From Onchidella celtica (Eukaryota > Mollusca > Gastropoda > Systellommatophora > Onchidiidae), in the NCBI GenBank assembly GCA_963931925.1, contig OZ007581.1, forward strand, positions 16,920,450 through 16,984,449: DNA of 64,000 bases, written 5' to 3'. Position 1 is the first letter of the stretch; each line of letters starts with the position of its first letter. A program made the position numbers and the translations under genes. Under the pieces are notes generated by a model that saw only the letters and a list, made by a program, of their open reading frames with translations, was not told where the DNA came from and searched no databases. Below are positions 33,803-42,706 of the stretch, piece after piece.

Positions 33803-36100
33803 TTAGCGAACAAAGTCTTTCATCCAATTTGGTCTGAAGCGCTCCCTGGTTGACCTTCTAGGTTCCATTGCCATTGGGTTATTTTCCGATGGTGTCTGTG
33901 TCACGGAGGGAGTATCATTTGATGTTCGGTCTGGGTTCGGTTCTGTGTACACCTCTGTTGGTACTTGGGGTGAGAATGGCGTTCTCTTGTGTCTGATGTG
34001 TACTCTGTTTCTCACAAAGTGTCCTCCATTTTCTCCAGTGATCTGGTATGATTTGGAACTGTCTTTTGGAGCTGCCGTTATTATACCACTTTCCCACTTT
34101 TTCCTTTCAGGGTTTTGGTAGTACACTGGGGAGTTTGTGCAAATGGGTGGTAGCTCGTGAGCTCTTTTATTGAAACATTTCTTGATTGTCATTTTATGCT
34201 TCTGTAGTTCTTCGACAACGTCTGGGTTTATTCTGTTCTTTTCTTTGTTCTCTGCTATTGAGGGTATCATTGTCCTAATGTTTCTTCCCATTAGGATTCT
34301 TGCAGGGCTCATTGTGAAACCTTGACGTGGTGTGTTGCGAAGTTCCAGCAATGCCTCATACTGATCTGCTCCTTCTTCTACAGCCTTCCACATCATTTTC
34401 TTTATGATTTTTACTGATGCCTCTGCCTTCCCATTAGCTTGATGATGTCCAGGGTCGGATTTGATGTGTTGAAAACCCCATCTTTGTGCGAAATTACTGA
34501 ACTCACGAGAGGAATATTGCGGTCCAGAATCCGTAACAACACATTTTGGTATTCCATATCTGGCAAAATGGCCTTTCAGTTTTGTGACTATCATGGAAGT
34601 TGTTGTGGTGGGCAGGTAGTCTACCTCGATGAAATTGGAGAAATAGTCTGTGACTACTTGGTATACCCGCCCTTTGATTTCAAACAAATCTGTGGCAATT
34701 TTGGTCCATGGTTCACTTCCTTCTCCATGCTGTTGTAGGTTTTCCTTGCAGTTCGAAGGTTTAATTGCTTGGCAGCTTTCACAGTTTTCGGCCATTTGCT
34801 TGATTTCAGAGTTCATGTTAGGCCAATAAATTGCATCTCTTGCCCTTCTTACCATACTATCATATGCCAGGTGAGCTGCATGAAGTCTGGTTTTCATTTC
34901 ATGTCTCAAAGTAAAAGGGACAATTATTTGTTTGCCTTTGAGAATTAGATCATTTTCTACTGACAGACAGTCCTTTATTTGGAAATATGGGAGTATTTCG
35001 GAAGGAACTTCACTTTTTGACTCAGGCCATCCTTCAATGATGGCTGTTTTCAGTCTTTGCAATGTTCTATCTCGCTTGCTCTCTTCAGCAAATCTATCTA
35101 GCATGAGGTCAGAAATGGGCACTGTTATGAAAGAGATTGTGGCTATGTCATCATTTACATCCGCTTCCTCAGTGTCATTTTTGAGGTAGTGTCGTGAGAG
35201 GAAATCTGCGAGGATGAGCTTTTCTCCTTGAAGCCATTGAAATTTGAAATGATATTTGTTGCTCCTCATAAGCAACCGTTGAAGTCGTGGTGGAGCTTGA
35301 TTCAGTGGATTGTCAATGATGGATAGCAATGGTTTGTGGTCATTTATTATTGTTACTTCTCTTCCATAAGTATATTGGTTGAAACGTTCCAGTCCAAATA
35401 CCACAGCCAACATTTCTTTTTCAATTTGTGCCCACCTTTGTTCTGAGGTGGTGAGCGCTCTTGAGGCGAATTCGATTGGCTGTCCATTTTGCATTAATAC
35501 ACAGCCAAGACCGGATTTGCTACTGTCCACTTGAACTTGCAGTTCTTGTTTAGGGTCAAAATATTTCAGCACAGGTGTATCAACTATCAGTTCTTTGACT
35601 TCATTGAACACATCTTGACACTCTCCGCTCCAATGAAAGTCAGTATTTTTCTTCACCAAATTTCTTATTGGTGCCAGTTTCTCGGATAGGTTGGGCAGGA
35701 ATCTTGCTAGGTATTGAATCATGCCGCAGAATCTGCGTACTTCCTGAGCATCTTTTGGGGGTGCCATATGTGTGATTGAAGATACTTTCTGGGGGTCTGG
35801 TTTGATTCCATCTACACCAATGCGGTGTCCCATGAAAGTGATTTCCCTTTGCTTGATGTGGGATTTGCCTTCGTTAAGCACAATGTTTTTCTCAGAGCAC
35901 CTCTCTCTCAACCTGTGTAAATTTTCATCATGATCGACATTGGCCACTTCTTGTGTTGACCCTCTGCCAACAATGACTATGTCATCAGCAACATTTATGC
36001 AGCCAGGCAAGCCTTCCAGTGCTTGCATCAGTTTCTTTTGAAATATTTCTGTGGAAACATTTAATCCAAAAAGGAAGCCGTGCCCACCTAAAACGTCCAA
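33803..36100 (-). CDS. pol: Ty3/gypsy pol, RT palm to integrase
   Basis: This open frame of ~765 codons carries the rest of pol. RT catalytic motif NVADD is at residues ~36-40; the RT thumb/connection follows with VRRFCGMIQYLARFLP. RNase H has QVDSSKSGLGCVLM, an EKEMLAV segment and INDHKPLL. The integrase zinc-binding domain has histidines in HAAHL and CESCQ cysteines. The catalytic core shows DLFEIKGRVYQVV, VVTDSGPQYSS and GKAEASVKI, so all three D, D, E positions are present. A basic C-terminal tail follows, with no chromodomain. Its first codons overlap the gag-PR-RT frame in another phase; homology passes from one frame to the other at the A-run 36068-36072. It acts in the cytoplasm (reverse transcription) and the nucleus (integration). 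Apart from that frame break, I see no lesion. Confidence 0.9.
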   Translation of the reverse strand: MDVLGGHGFLFGLNVSTEIFQKKLMQALEGLPGCINVADDIVIVGRGSTQEVANVDHDENLHRLRERCSEKNIVLNEGKSHIKQREITFMGHRIGVDGIKPDPQKVSSITHMAPPKDAQEVRRFCGMIQYLARFLPNLSEKLAPIRNLVKKNTDFHWSGECQDVFNEVKELIVDTPVLKYFDPKQELQVQVDSSKSGLGCVLMQNGQPIEFASRALTTSEQRWAQIEKEMLAVVFGLERFNQYTYGREVTIINDHKPLLSIIDNPLNQAPPRLQRLLMRSNKYHFKFQWLQGEKLILADFLSRHYLKNDTEEADVNDDIATISFITVPISDLMLDRFAEESKRDRTLQRLKTAIIEGWPESKSEVPSEILPYFQIKDCLSVENDLILKGKQIIVPFTLRHEMKTRLHAAHLAYDSMVRRARDAIYWPNMNSEIKQMAENCESCQAIKPSNCKENLQQHGEGSEPWTKIATDLFEIKGRVYQVVTDYFSNFIEVDYLPTTTTSMIVTKLKGHFARYGIPKCVVTDSGPQYSSREFSNFAQRWGFQHIKSDPGHHQANGKAEASVKIIKKMMWKAVEEGADQYEALLELRNTPRQGFTMSPARILMGRNIRTMIPSIAENKEKNRINPDVVEELQKHKMTIKKCFNKRAHELPPICTNSPVYYQNPERKKWESGIITAAPKDSSKSYQITGENGGHFVRNRVHIRHKRTPFSPQVPTEVYTEPNPDRTSNDTPSVTQTPSENNPMAMEPRRSTRERFRPNWMKDFVR

Positions 36101-37724
36101 ACGGGGTGATCATTGTAGTGAGCATGCTGGACTCATAATCTAGACACACATGCCAGAATGCATCTTTTACATCTAGCTTTGAGAAAATTTTTGCATTTTC
36201 AAAAAGAGGCAGAGTGTCCTCTAAAGTTGGTAGTTTGTAATGTTCTCTTTTGAGCGCCTTATTTAAAGGTTGTGGGTCAATGCAAATTCTGAGTTTCTTG
36301 TCTGCTTTTTCAACCACTACCATCTGATTGACCCAAGCACTGGGTTCCTCCACTGGAATGAGAATGTTTCTTTCCACTAATTGATTTAGCTCTTCTTTGA
36401 CTTTGTCCTTTAAAGCAAAAGGCACGTTTCTGCATGGCAGGGCGACAGGTTTGGCATCTTGGTCTACATGTAGTTTGGCATAGCCCAGGCTTCCCAACTT
36501 TGGTTTGTCTTTGGTTTGCAATTTTCTACTGGTTTGTTGAGGTGGGTGTGATTCGGTGACATTGATAAATCTATCTCTGTGCACAGAAAGTATCTTGAAT
36601 TCTTCACAAGCTTTTGTACCCAACAAACACATAAGATTGTTTTCTACCACAGTGAACTCTAGTTTCTTCTTTTGTCCTGTTCTGATGTTTTCAACTTCTA
36701 GTTCTGCTTTGCCCACTGGAAACAATTTTGTGTTGTTCCACATGACCAGAGTATGGTCTGTCTTCTCAATTTGTTCTTTTTTTACAAATTTCTTGCAGAT
36801 TATGTTCACATCTGCTCCGGTGTCGACAAGGAAACGAATGTTGTGGTTGTTAATCTTGAATTGAGCTGTTATCCTGTTGTTCTTTGATTTATCGTTGTCT
36901 ACTGCAAAAAGCCATGCTGTACTCGTAGACTCTTCTTCTTGTGTCTCCATTGTTTCTGTACTTGCACAGGTTTCTGAAAGGCACAGATTTATTTTCATAC
37001 ATTTTGCTCGAAAATGATTTCTTCCTTTGCAGGCTGAGCACGTTTTTCCCCACGCTGGGCATAGTTCCTTTTGTCTATGGTGGCTTTTGCCACAATATCT
37101 GCAGTTTGCCAACATGATTGGTTTTTGCTTTGATGATGACTGTCTCGGTGGCTGGCTAACAGCCTCAATCTTCCTTTCTTGAGAGGTTGTGTTCATTTCC
37201 TGGACATGTAATGTTGATTGCTCCACTGCTCGACAAATTTGAATTGTCTTGTTGAGGTCTAACTCTACTTCTCTTAAGAGGCGTTCCTGCAACTTTTTCT
37301 CAACAGTAAAAACTATTTTGTCTCTCAACATCCTGTCTTTGTCTTTGAAATTGCATGAGTTTGCTCGAGCTCTCAATTCTGTTACAAATGAATCAAATGG
37401 AATACTGATGGGAGTGTTCCAGAAACGATATGACTGTAGTACTTCATTTGTTTTGGGGTTACAGTATTCTTCTAACTTTTGGAGGATTTTCCCAGGATTT
37501 TGCCTGTCTTCTTCTTTCTCAAAAGGAAGTTGGTCGACGACTTCAACAGCCGTAGGACCAGCAATATGAAGGATAGTTGCAGCTTTCCTTATGTCATCCT
37601 TTTCAGAAACACCTGAAGCTGTCATGTAAATGTCTAAATGGCGTTTCCATTTACGAAAATTCTCGGCAACATTGCCTTCATTGATTTCTAAGGACGGGGG
37701 CAGACGAAAATTTGCCTCAGCCAT
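35985..37724 (-). CDS. gag-pol: Ty3/gypsy gag-protease-RT N-terminal frame
   Basis: An ATG-initiated frame of ~579 codons. Residues 1-190 are a gag-like capsid region (FRKWKRHLDIYMTASG near the start). Two zinc knuckles follow: C208-C211-H215-C222, atypical in spacing, and C229-C232-H237-C242, the canonical CX2CX4HX4C. The aspartic protease has DTGA at 301-304. RT begins near 420 and reaches SKLDVKDAFWHVCL (first catalytic Asp) and the RWARLPF motif. After that the frame reads unrelated residues to its stop because of one extra base in the five-A run at 36068-36072 (plus strand). Gag, protease and RT being in one frame without a stop is a family-compatible arrangement. The break is either a recent mutation or a sequencing error. 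Confidence 0.9.
   Translation of the reverse strand: MAEANFRLPPSLEINEGNVAENFRKWKRHLDIYMTASGVSEKDDIRKAATILHIAGPTAVEVVDQLPFEKEEDRQNPGKILQKLEEYCNPKTNEVLQSYRFWNTPISIPFDSFVTELRARANSCNFKDKDRMLRDKIVFTVEKKLQERLLREVELDLNKTIQICRAVEQSTLHVQEMNTTSQERKIEAVSQPPRQSSSKQKPIMLANCRYCGKSHHRQKELCPAWGKTCSACKGRNHFRAKCMKINLCLSETCASTETMETQEEESTSTAWLFAVDNDKSKNNRITAQFKINNHNIRFLVDTGADVNIICKKFVKKEQIEKTDHTLVMWNNTKLFPVGKAELEVENIRTGQKKKLEFTVVENNLMCLLGTKACEEFKILSVHRDRFINVTESHPPQQTSRKLQTKDKPKLGSLGYAKLHVDQDAKPVALPCRNVPFALKDKVKEELNQLVERNILIPVEEPSAWVNQMVVVEKADKKLRICIDPQPLNKALKREHYKLPTLEDTLPLFENAKIFSKLDVKDAFWHVCLDYESSMLTTMITPFGRFRWARLPFWIKCFHRNISKETDASTGRLAWLHKCC
36068..36072 (-). other. Frame break in pol (homopolymer length change)
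   Basis: RT homology leaves the upstream frame and resumes in the downstream frame exactly at this run of five A (five T in the coding sense). One base too many explains it. It sits between two conserved RT motifs, so it is not a plausible programmed frameshift site for gag-pol. Confidence 0.8.
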
Positions 37725-38260
37725 GATGGTTGTTTCACTCCAAACTTAGTGAATGATGACGAACTGATAACAGTGGCACTAACAGGGCCGACTGATTATT
37801 AGATTTGATCAACAGGGCACTAGCGGGACCGATTGACCAAGAGATTTGAGAAACAGTGGCACTAACAGTAACAGGGCCCACTGTGTGACTGTGAGTATGT
37901 TTTCAAACTTGTAGTGGTGGATTGTTCATTGCGAGTTGTGTCAATTGCATTCTGTTGCGATTAGTTCGAGGTGATACAATTTTGTTGTTGCACATTTACT
38001 GGATCTTCATGAATGACAACACATGCTATGTTGCAATTAGTTTGAGGTTTTAACTTGGACTAGGTCACGCCAAGGGGGGTAAGAGTGGTTTGCTTGAGGG
38101 TTCTTGAATGTATTCTTGAGTTGTCTCCCTTCGATTGCTTTTTTGTGTTTGAGCGTGTGGCGTCCAGGAAAGTTCATTTCAGTTCCACATTCGCTCAATT
38201 TCATTCCGCGATGAGTTCGAACTCGGGAGGTTGGGTTCAATCATTCATTCAGTGAATGTA
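37725..38260 (-). other. Leader region with imperfect repeats
   Basis: This untranslated leader lies between the primer-binding site and gag. 37769-37890 contains three imperfect repeats of about 40-43 bp around CAGTGGCACTAACAGGGCC and AGATTTGA. A minus frame of 67 codons at 38037-38240 is not supported as coding. Confidence 0.6.
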
Positions 38261-38278
38261 CTTAACTGACTGCCACCA
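38261..38278 (-). promoter_or_regulatory. Primer-binding site
   Basis: On minus, TGGTGGCAGTCAGTTAAG starts directly after the 5' LTR. TGG is the expected complement of a tRNA CCA end. I cannot say which tRNA. Confidence 0.7.
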
Positions 38279-38439
38279 TGTTAATCAGACATGTAGATGA
38301 ACGAGAGTGTAGAACAGATTTCAAGGTGTCCTGTTTATTCCGGTTGTCTGCACAAGGGACTGTACTCTCAATTACAGACGAGTGCCTAAACATTGTGTAA
38401 GTGTCGCAAATTTATAAAATTATAAATAACATATTAACA
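38279..38439 (-). repeat. 5' LTR (161 bp)
   Basis: Perfect tips TGTTAAT and ATTAACA. Identical to 33442-33608 apart from one base and a 6-bp GCCTAG present only in the other copy. Confidence 0.92.
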
Positions 38440-39408
38440 AGCGGGGTGCCACAAGGATCAGTGTTGGGGCCACTTCTTTTGCTCTTGTACGTAAACAACA
38501 TCCCTGACAACCTGAGTAGTAGTGTAAAGATCTTTGCAGACGATACTAAAATCTGGGAAGTGGTTAGAGACAGGCAAGATTGTGACAATTTGCAAAACAG
38601 CTTGGACACTATAAATAAATGGTCAGAGAAATGGCTGCTGAAACTTCACACTGGCAAAGGCAAATGTATGCAGATTGCAAGCAACAAAGTAAAAAAGATC
38701 CCCGACACATACTCATTACAAGATGGTTGTGATCGTAGAGATTTGGAAATCATCGAAGAAGAAAAGGATCTAGGTGTCCAAATTTCAGACAGTCTCAAGC
38801 CTTCACAACACTGTACTGAAACTGTGAAAAAAGTAAATTCCATATTGAGGGCTATGAGAAGGTCTTTTAACTTCCTCGACAAGACAACTTTCAAGATTAT
38901 GTACAAAACCTTTGTGAGGCCACACCTTGAATATTGTGCACAAGCTTGGAATCCGTACTTGAGAAAGGACATCGAACAAATTGAAGGGGTGCAACGCAGA
39001 GCTACGAAGCTTATCAAGGAGATACGAAACCTGCCATACTTAGAGCGCCTCAGCATTCTAGACATACAACCGCATGAACAGCGCAGACTCCGAGGCGACC
39101 TCATTGAAACCTTCAAATTATTAAAAGGTTTTGAAAATGTCGACTGGCAGCAGTTCTTTATCAAGTCCACAAGCCTACACCTTAGAGGTCACAACCTAAA
39201 ACTGGCTAAAAGAAGGTGTGCTCGCCTCCCAAGGCAATACTTTTTCAGCCAAAGAGTGATAAGCACTTGGAATTCACTCCCAGAATACATCGTCCAAGCC
39301 GATAGTATCAACTCATTTAAAAACAGGCTTGACAGATATTGGAAACATCGAGATGGGTCACTTACTAGCATTAGCTATCCAGACCCATTAATCCATAGGT
39401 ATCCATAG
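38440..39408 (+). pseudogene. CR1-like LINE RT, downstream part
   Basis: Starting with the second AGCGG duplication, the frame reads SGVPQGSVLGPLLLLLYVNN and VKIFADDTKIW (catalytic FADD). It continues through a thumb region typical of CR1 (FVRPHLEYCAQAWNPY, EGVQRRATKL, ERLSILDIQPHEQRRLRGDL) to a TAG stop at 39406-39408. It continues 33048-33441 in phase. The two parts form one 5'-truncated LINE copy. After the stop, ATCCATAGGT is repeated in tandem, which may be the element's terminal short repeat, as is usual for CR1-group 3' ends. The frame upstream of 38440 lies in LTR DNA and is not part of the protein. Confidence 0.87.
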
Positions 39409-39429
39409 GTATATTGTAAGACTAGAGTA

Positions 39430-40126
39430 GGCCTACTTGACAGCAACAGCCTAAGTAGATCTAGATCTAGACTCTAGTAAATAAGTAATTAGGGCCTACT
39501 GAAAAGAAGATGAAAATGAATGTTGAGTAAAAAAATATTCTTCTGCTATAATTTATTACCTTGTTCAAGCACATTAGCATCTTCTGAGAATACTTAGATG
39601 GATCTAGATTGACCTCTGATTGGGGTCAAAAGCCTTAGACTAAAGCCTTTGAGAAAGAAAGCTCATGAAGAGTTCTTTACAGTTTACGTCCAGACCACCC
39701 AGTCAATCCCTAACTCTGAACCTATACCCATCCCTGTACTTATAAATCCATAACCCTAAATCTAATTGGGTAACAGTATCCCAAACCCTATAAGCTTGTA
39801 CCCCATTGATTGAATCAGAAAGCAAGATGAAAATACTGAGACAGTCTGTACTAACTGTAAGGAATTATTAGAGTTCAAAGTGGCCAGGACATATAGGCCC
39901 CTATATAGTCTAAAGTAGCCTATATCATGGAACTCTTTCCTCTTAATCTTATTATCCCCAATGCTGCCCCGACCCTTTCAGCCAGGAAACAAAAAGAAAA
40001 TGTTGAGACAGCCTGCAAAGTGTAAAGAATTGTTAGAATTTAAAGTTGTTGGGAAGTAAGCCAGTAACTTTAGTAAGGAACTCTGTAGGAAAGACCTTCT
40101 CCATAATTTGATAAGTGTACTGTAAG
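39430..40126. other. Spacer
   Basis: Includes TAGATCTAGATCTAGA at about 39455. No gene. Confidence 0.4.
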
Positions 40127-40130
40127 TTAA

Positions 40131-40898
40131 CCTTCACACTGCACGAGGTGTCGAAATATGGCATGGACTTTCCAGAGGTTCACTCTGGTATCCACATGGC
40201 AAGATCAAGCTGACCGCACAGCGTGGTAGCCATATATTCATGCAGCAGGTCACTGTCCTCTTTGAGACGTAATTACCATCTTATTGCTCACTGTATCTCT
40301 TCTAAATCAAAGGCATTGTGACGAGGACATGTTAACAAGTGAACCACTGGTCGGACTCATAAAGGCTAAACTTACAATGGCTCTCCCCACACTGTCAAAA
40401 GATGTAACATCGACATGCGAACTGTTGCTCAGCAGATTTGCAACATGTGTTATCTCATTTTTTCACCAGCTGACCATCATCTGGAGTTGTCTATATCTAA
40501 CTTATTCTAAGAACCAATCAGAAACAAGCTCTGAAATGACCTTTCCCCCAAATGCTCACATTGGTTCATTAGTATGTGTCAATCTGGATGAAACCATTTG
40601 TTTGGGGCTTGGGGGCCGGGCATGGCTAGTTATCATGCTTTGTTCTCATGAATATTACTGCTCTCAGTTTGTATCACAAGTCAGATCATTGTCAGGAACT
40701 TACAGACAAAGGATTTGCTGGTTAATTCATTATCAAGCATGACAAGGCATAGCAGTGAATGTTTTCATACCAATCAAATACAAACCAAACCACATGGACA
40801 GCAGTAGTATGGCCATTGTACATCGGCAAGGGTCAGTGCGACCCAGATAAGATTCCTAATAACTAAGGTCACTGACCGAGTAGCGTGAGGGTTGTGGG
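40131..40898. mobile_element. piggyBac-like TTAA element, copy 2
   Basis: Colinear diverged copy of 20242-20999. The left flank is TTAA (40127-40130), followed by CCTTCACACTGC. The right end GAGGGTTGTGGG is followed by TAAA, a decayed TTAA. It lies about 220 bp upstream of the POLE start codon. Confidence 0.75.
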
Positions 40899-40902
40899 TA
40901 AA

Positions 40903-41121
40903 TTATTATATTTCTTTGATTTTCAGTCACACGGGTAATGCTATATATGATCTGCTAGTCAAATAATATGCTCGCTGTGCAGCATACTCTTAACCCAACA
41001 TGAATGTTCTTTATCTGACATCTGAAATTTTTCTCCTCGTCAGATGTTTGTGACATCACTGTAGTGGATCAGCAAGAGCCAGTGGAGGGGGAAGCAAAAG
41101 TATTTGGAGACGTTTAACAAA
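40903..41121 (+). promoter_or_regulatory. Presumed POLE promoter and 5' UTR
   Basis: The short interval between the TTAA element and the POLE ATG must hold the proximal 5' UTR unless there is an upstream noncoding exon. TTTGTGACATCACTG at about 41047 contains a CRE-like TGACATCA. No TATA box is placed sensibly. Assignment is by position. Confidence 0.35.
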
Positions 41122-41189
41122 ATGGTGCTTCAGAACACGGGCAAATATACCGGGGACAAGGATGGAGGAGAAGCTGGAGATGCTTCAGG
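41122..41189 (+). CDS. POLE: DNA polymerase epsilon catalytic subunit, exon 1
   Basis: POLE is the leading-strand replicative B-family DNA polymerase of the nucleus, with 5'-3' synthesis and 3'-5' proofreading. This exon runs from ATG (41122) through 22 codons plus two bases, MVLQNTGKYTGDKDGGEAG then DAS, to donor GG|GTGAGA. The N-terminal tail is poorly conserved in the family. The start is chosen because it is the first ATG whose frame joins exon 2 in the right phase (GG plus G). Total coding sequence in the window is 999 nt in nine exons, 333 residues; the human protein is nearly 2,300 residues, so most of the gene lies beyond the right edge. Confidence 0.8.
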
Positions 41190-41620
41190 GTGAGAGTGCA
41201 AGGAAAAATTTCAACAAATATTACTTTTACTGGTTTAAGTAGAGCTCTTGTCAGGTGAGGTTCTTCCTTACATTTCCCAAGAGAGGCTGTTTATTCATCA
41301 AAAACACCTCATCTGTTAATACTGAAGCAAAGTTTTGCAGGAAAAGTGTCAGGTATGAGATACTCTCATACAAAAAATGTTTTGTCAGAGGAGGTTACAA
41401 TGGAGTAATTGGTTCTAAAATACTTGCTCAAAATGCAGGAAATGCCATTTATGGTAAGATTAACATAGCATTTGTATCTGATATCAAGGAACACGTACAA
41501 TTGTTAAGATTGGTATCAGTCGCTGTTGCAAAAGGTTATATCTAGTTTGCATGTCTTACTATTGTTACATTATCATGTTTTTATTATTTTATGTAATGAC
41601 TTGTCCATTTTTTGGGGCAG
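41190..41620 (+). other. POLE intron 1
   Basis: GT-AG, 431 bp, acceptor TTTTTTGGGGCAG. An open stretch at 41255-41545 is not conserved in any POLE and is not called. Confidence 0.75.
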
Positions 41621-41750
41621 GAGCCGTGAAGATTCCACTGAAAAGCGATTGAAGCGAGCAGTTCTCAATGACGAAATTGATGCCAGGTTTGGCTATGAAA
41701 GATACAAAGATGCTGCTGAGAAGACAGGGTGGCTTATAAATATGCATCCG
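41621..41750 (+). CDS. POLE: POLE exon 2
   Basis: Acceptor TTTGGGGCAG, donor CCG|GTAAGT, 130 nt, ending in phase 0. The exon encodes KRLKRAVLNDEIDARFGYER and YKDAAEKTGWLINMHP. The motif RFGxERxKxxxEKTGWLINMHP is a POLE-specific N-terminal signature, so gene identity is secure from this exon alone. Confidence 0.95.
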
Positions 41751-42625
41751 GTAAGTATGTGAATGGGATTTTGGAAGATCAAAATACCTTGATACATGTA
41801 ACTTGAAGTGGAAGCTCTTGAAAACTTTCAATTCAAATAATTTGTAGTTCATGGAGAGACAGGGGATAAGATCTGAGAGAAACATTTTGGCAGCAATTAG
41901 TGTTTATTATTGCAGTTTGAGGTAGTTGGTAAACACGAGGCTAAAATCCAAATGTATCTTGCAGTTTCTTTTATTGCTTCATCTCTCTTTGACCTGCTTC
42001 TTAATTGACCTGGAAAATGATCATCCTGAGGAGTTTGTCTCGATTTTGTCTGCATTGCAGTTTCTAAAAAGGTAATGTCAATGTGAGGCATATTGGTAAC
42101 CTTTTATCCTCATGGCCGATGTTCCTTCTGTGCTGTGCAGGTGCGTGGCCGCGCAGTCGCAGTACTGGTGCTGCGCATATCAAAATGTTGCACGAAAGTT
42201 TGAATGTCACACGCTAGCTTTGAATTAAAAATTTTTTGCTCAAAGCATCAAAGTTGCCCTTAGTGGTGTGGAAAAATTAGAGGGAACGTTGCTCATGACT
42301 TCAGTCACCTTTTATTTAGCAGTTATCGATGGTGTCGGGTGCAAACCGGCCAAGTCTAAAAATTTCATATTACTTTATATCATACCAATTTATGAAGCTT
42401 GGAATTCTGCATCACATGGAAAAGTAGCTGTTACCATTATCCAGTAGAAATACTCAAAATAAGGGTGTGATCAAACCAGCGGGGCCCATTTTCCATTTAT
42501 TTTATCGGTAGTTTTTTGTTTCTCCTATAAAATTTGCATATTTCGACTTAGCCGGTTTGCTCCTGACACCATAGTTATGATTCTTTCAAAAATGGTATTT
42601 ATTGTCCTTATTCTTGGATTTACAG
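41751..42625 (+). other. POLE intron 2
   Basis: 875 bp, GT-AG. Contains the GGTGTC MITE at 42331-42570. Confidence 0.75.
42331..42570. mobile_element. GGTGTC MITE with 26-bp TIRs
   Basis: Left end GGTGTCGGGTGCAAACCGGC then CAAGTC; right end GACTTAGCCGGTTTGC then TCCTGACACC. These are inverted repeats of about 26 bp with three mismatches. AT lies next to both ends. A diverged copy is at 22738-22963, and a remnant of the right half may be at about 45650-45710 in intron 4. No coding capacity; superfamily not determined. Confidence 0.75.
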
Positions 42626-42706
42626 ACAGACATTTTGGATGCTGATAAACGTCTCGTTAGTGCTGTGGACTATTATTTCCTACAAGAGGATGGCGGACGG
42701 TTCAAG
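42626..42706 (+). CDS. POLE: POLE exon 3
   Basis: 81 nt, 27 codons, phase 0 on both sides. Encodes [20 protein letters not shown] then EDGGRFK, matching the family pattern ILDEDKRLxSAVDYYFxQxDGxRFK. Acceptor TGGATTTACAG, donor AAG|GTAAGT. Another AG four bases downstream would break the frame. Confidence 0.95.

Larger units (their letters stand above)
33442..38439 (-). mobile_element. Complete Ty3/gypsy LTR retrotransposon, 5.0 kb
   Basis: This is a full element coded on minus: 5' LTR 38279-38439, primer-binding site, leader, a continuous gag-PR-RT frame, a second RT-RNase H-integrase frame, polypurine tract and 3' LTR 33442-33608. The LTRs differ by one substitution and one 6-bp indel, so the insertion is young. 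There is no envelope gene and no chromodomain. The pol order PR-RT-RH-IN is the ordinary gypsy order. Small LTRs with gag and pol starting in one frame suggest a Mag-like lineage, which I give only tentatively. Confidence 0.92.

Noticed and set aside
34439-34738. Plus-strand frames inside the gypsy pol (also 34932, 36556, 37249)
   Set aside because: Antisense shadows of the retroelement proteins.
38646-39170. 174-codon minus frame
   Set aside because: Antisense shadow of the CR1 reverse transcriptase.
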